Source: an uncultured Clostridia bacterium
GTDB lineage: Bacteria > Bacillota > Clostridia > Oscillospirales > Ruminococcaceae
Direction: 5' to 3'
Length of the DNA stretch: 12,917 nt
Assembly: GCA_937891895.1 (NCBI GenBank)
Contig: CALATN010000191.1
Location: 1-12,917 of the forward strand
Part shown: piece by piece, positions 12,087-12,917 of the stretch
Position numbering within the stretch: the first letter of the stretch is position 1
Layout: every line of letters begins with the position of its first letter
Made by a program: the position numbers and the translations under genes
The notes under the pieces: generated by a model
The model's input: only the letters and a program-made list of their open reading frames with translations
What the model was told of the DNA's origin: nothing
The model's database searches: none

Positions 12087-12917
12087 GATACCCATTTCTT
12101 TTACAGCTACTTTCAAACAATCATGTAAATTTGAAGCAGAACCTGCAATTGTTCCATCTGCAAGTGTTGCTGTCTTTCCGGTTACTTTTACAGGTTGTCC
12201 ACCTAATGCATAATCGCCATCTGTTAAACCGGTTGCCATCATACTGTCACTAATCATACAAATTCTGTCTGCACCAAAAAGTTTAAACATACAGCGTACG
12301 GTTGATGGGTGTAAATGAATACCATCACAAATCATTTCTACACATACATTTTCAGGGTCGAAAGCTGGACCTAGAACAGCAGGGTCTCTGTGTAAAAATG
12401 GCGGCATTGCATTAAACAAATGTGTTACATGAGTTGCACCATTATTAAATGCTGCATTTGCAATATCATAATTTGCTGTTGTATGTGCAACAGAAATTGT
12501 AGTTTCTTTGCGTTTTTCTTGACAATTATCACATTGTTCATACAAACTTCCATCTTCAGTACAAGCAGCTTTTCTTTCTTGCAAACTCCAACAATGTTCT
12601 ACTTTTGGAATGACTTCCTTTACCTGATACTCGCATCGAATACAATGTGCTTGTTTGACACCTTCTGTCATACAAGTAGCTTCTGTAATCACATTCCATT
12701 CCGTCAGTTCATGACCTAATGCTGAAATCTCTCTCGTTTCTATTACCTCTCTACATCGCAAACACTGTTTTTCTTCTACTCCTTTTGTCGTACAAGTGGC
12801 TTCCGTAATCACACTCCATTCTGTCAGTTCGTGCCCTAATACAGAAATTTCTCTTGTTTCTATTACCTCTCCACATCGCAAACAATGCTTTTCTTCCACT
12901 CCATTTGCAGTGCAAGT
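11388..12917 (-). CDS. Mosaic ORF: CxxC repeats + NagA middle + PPDK C-terminus, 5' end off window
   Basis: One frame is open from the right edge to the TAA at 11388. In translation order it holds tandem CxxC repeats (to about 12490), a central piece of N-acetylglucosamine-6-phosphate deacetylase (about 12494-12078), and the C-terminal quarter of pyruvate phosphate dikinase (about 12080 to the end). The apparent first residue at 12899 is a GTG valine inside a repeat, not a start; upstream codons read TCTANG, matching the same position of the next repeat, so the true start lies beyond the window. These three families do not normally occur in one protein. Both enzymes are truncated and miss essential residues. 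An assembly chimera is the simplest reading; a real rearranged pseudogene or novel fusion is possible but less likely. Residue numbers below count from the GTG at 12899. Confidence 0.75.
   Translation of the reverse strand, partial: TCTANGVEEKHCLRCGEVIETREISVLGHELTEWSVITEATCTTKGVEEKQCLRCREVIETREISALGHELTEWNVITEATCMTEGVKQAHCIRCEYQVKEVIPKVEHCWSLQERKAACTEDGSLYEQCDNCQEKRKETTISVAHTTANYDIANAAFNNGATHVTHLFNAMPPFLHRDPAVLGPAFDPENVCVEMICDGIHLHPSTVRCMFKLFGADRICMISDSMMATGLTDGDYALGGQPVKVTGKTATLADGTIAGSASNLHDCLKVAVKEMGIPFSELKNTVSQLHEFNPMMGHRGCRLAVTYPEIAAMQTKAVIKAAINVKKNHPDWTIVPEIMIPLVGEIKELKYVKDVVVKTADEVIAAAGSDLKYEVGTMIEIPRAALTADDIAKEADFFCFGTNDLTQMTFGFSRDDAGKFLDAYYDTKIFENDPFAKLDQTGVGKLMDMAIKLGKPVNPKLHIGICGEHGGDPTSVEFCHKIGLDYVSCSPFRVPIARLAAAQAAINNK
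12075..12500 (-). pseudogene. nagA: N-acetylglucosamine-6-phosphate deacetylase, internal fragment
   Basis: NagA removes acetate from GlcNAc-6-phosphate in amino-sugar catabolism. Residues about 135-273 of the mosaic frame are its catalytic middle. H139 (VAHTTANYD), H160 (THVTHLFNAM), H195 (DGIHLHP) and D218 (MISDSMMATG) have the spacing of Escherichia coli H195, H216, H251 and D273, recalled from memory. The first metal ligand (E131 in E. coli), the N-terminal strand domain and the C-terminal strands are absent, so it is not a working enzyme. It is flanked by CxxC repeats on one side and PPDK on the other. Leu codons TTA and TTG appear here, while the PPDK part mostly uses CTT/CTC, a mild hint of different origin. 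Confidence 0.88.
12480..12917 (-). repeat. Tandem 120-base coding repeats with CxxC pairs, cut by window edge
   Basis: In the mosaic frame, residues 1-40 and 41-80 are near-identical units (34 of 40 residues the same), each with CLRC, IETREIS, LGHELTEW and ITEATC. A divergent 37-residue unit (81-117) and a partial one (118-139, CDNC) follow. DNA units are 12780-12899, 12660-12779 and 12549-12659. The pattern of two CxxC knuckles and Gly-His-Glu/Thr resembles repeats in secreted or surface proteins of gut Firmicutes, where cysteines may bind metal; I do not assign a function. The array continues past the right edge. Confidence 0.85.

Noticed and set aside
12549..12899. Regular repeats as a possible CRISPR array
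   Set aside because: Units are contiguous 120-base coding repeats without spacers and keep an open frame with conserved cysteines.
11388..12899. A genuine new bifunctional NagA-PPDK enzyme
   Set aside because: Both halves lack essential catalytic or substrate-binding residues and domains, so neither reaction could run; chimera or pseudogene is preferred.

Overview
The window looks like a contig from an anaerobic, low-to-mid GC Firmicute (Clostridia, probably Oscillospiraceae/Ruminococcus-like, gut type). The basis is oxygen-scavenging flavodiiron/rubredoxin genes, strong AAGGAGG ribosome binding sites, sigma-A type promoters, and a pyruvate phosphate dikinase C-terminus very like clostridial PPDK. 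This is inferred from reading proteins by eye; no search was run.

Layout, left to right. (1) 1-2106, minus strand: a two-gene oxygen/ROS-defence operon. Its own promoter (2078-2106) drives a four-module flavodiiron protein (metallo-beta-lactamase-like diiron domain, flavodoxin, flavin reductase, short-spacer rubredoxin) and then a separate 52-aa rubredoxin that was too short for a routine ORF call. A hairpin at the left edge follows. (2) 2215-10311, minus strand: one apparent transcription unit. It starts at a consensus promoter (10283-10311), passes through a leader of about 195 nt with a 31-codon leader ORF, an SD-sequestering inverted repeat and a very strong intrinsic terminator, then encodes a GNAT acetyltransferase and four paralogous full-length ABC exporter half-transporters, ending at a terminator at 2215-2240. 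The ABC genes pair up by ATGA stop/start overlaps (first with second, third with fourth), which suggests two heterodimeric exporters. The architecture resembles inducible drug- or peptide-resistance operons controlled by leader-peptide attenuation. The substrate and inducer cannot be read from sequence. (3) 10283-11350: a divergent plus-strand gene for an XRE-type regulator fused to a four-Cys zinc ribbon and an unrecognised C-terminal domain, with its own promoter and terminators. A 12-nt sequence occurs in inverted orientation between the divergent genes, once over the operon -35.

(4) 11388-12917, minus strand: a continuous reading frame that runs off the right edge and is a head-to-tail mosaic of three unrelated pieces. 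These are tandem 40-aa CxxC repeats, the middle of N-acetylglucosamine-6-phosphate deacetylase (NagA), and the last ~230 residues of pyruvate phosphate dikinase (PPDK). Neither enzyme is complete and both lack essential residues. I read it as most likely an assembly chimera near a contig end, but the frame is open throughout and only read-level checking can settle it.

The most interesting biology is the attenuated acetyltransferase/four-exporter operon; the most anomalous stretch is the three-part ORF.
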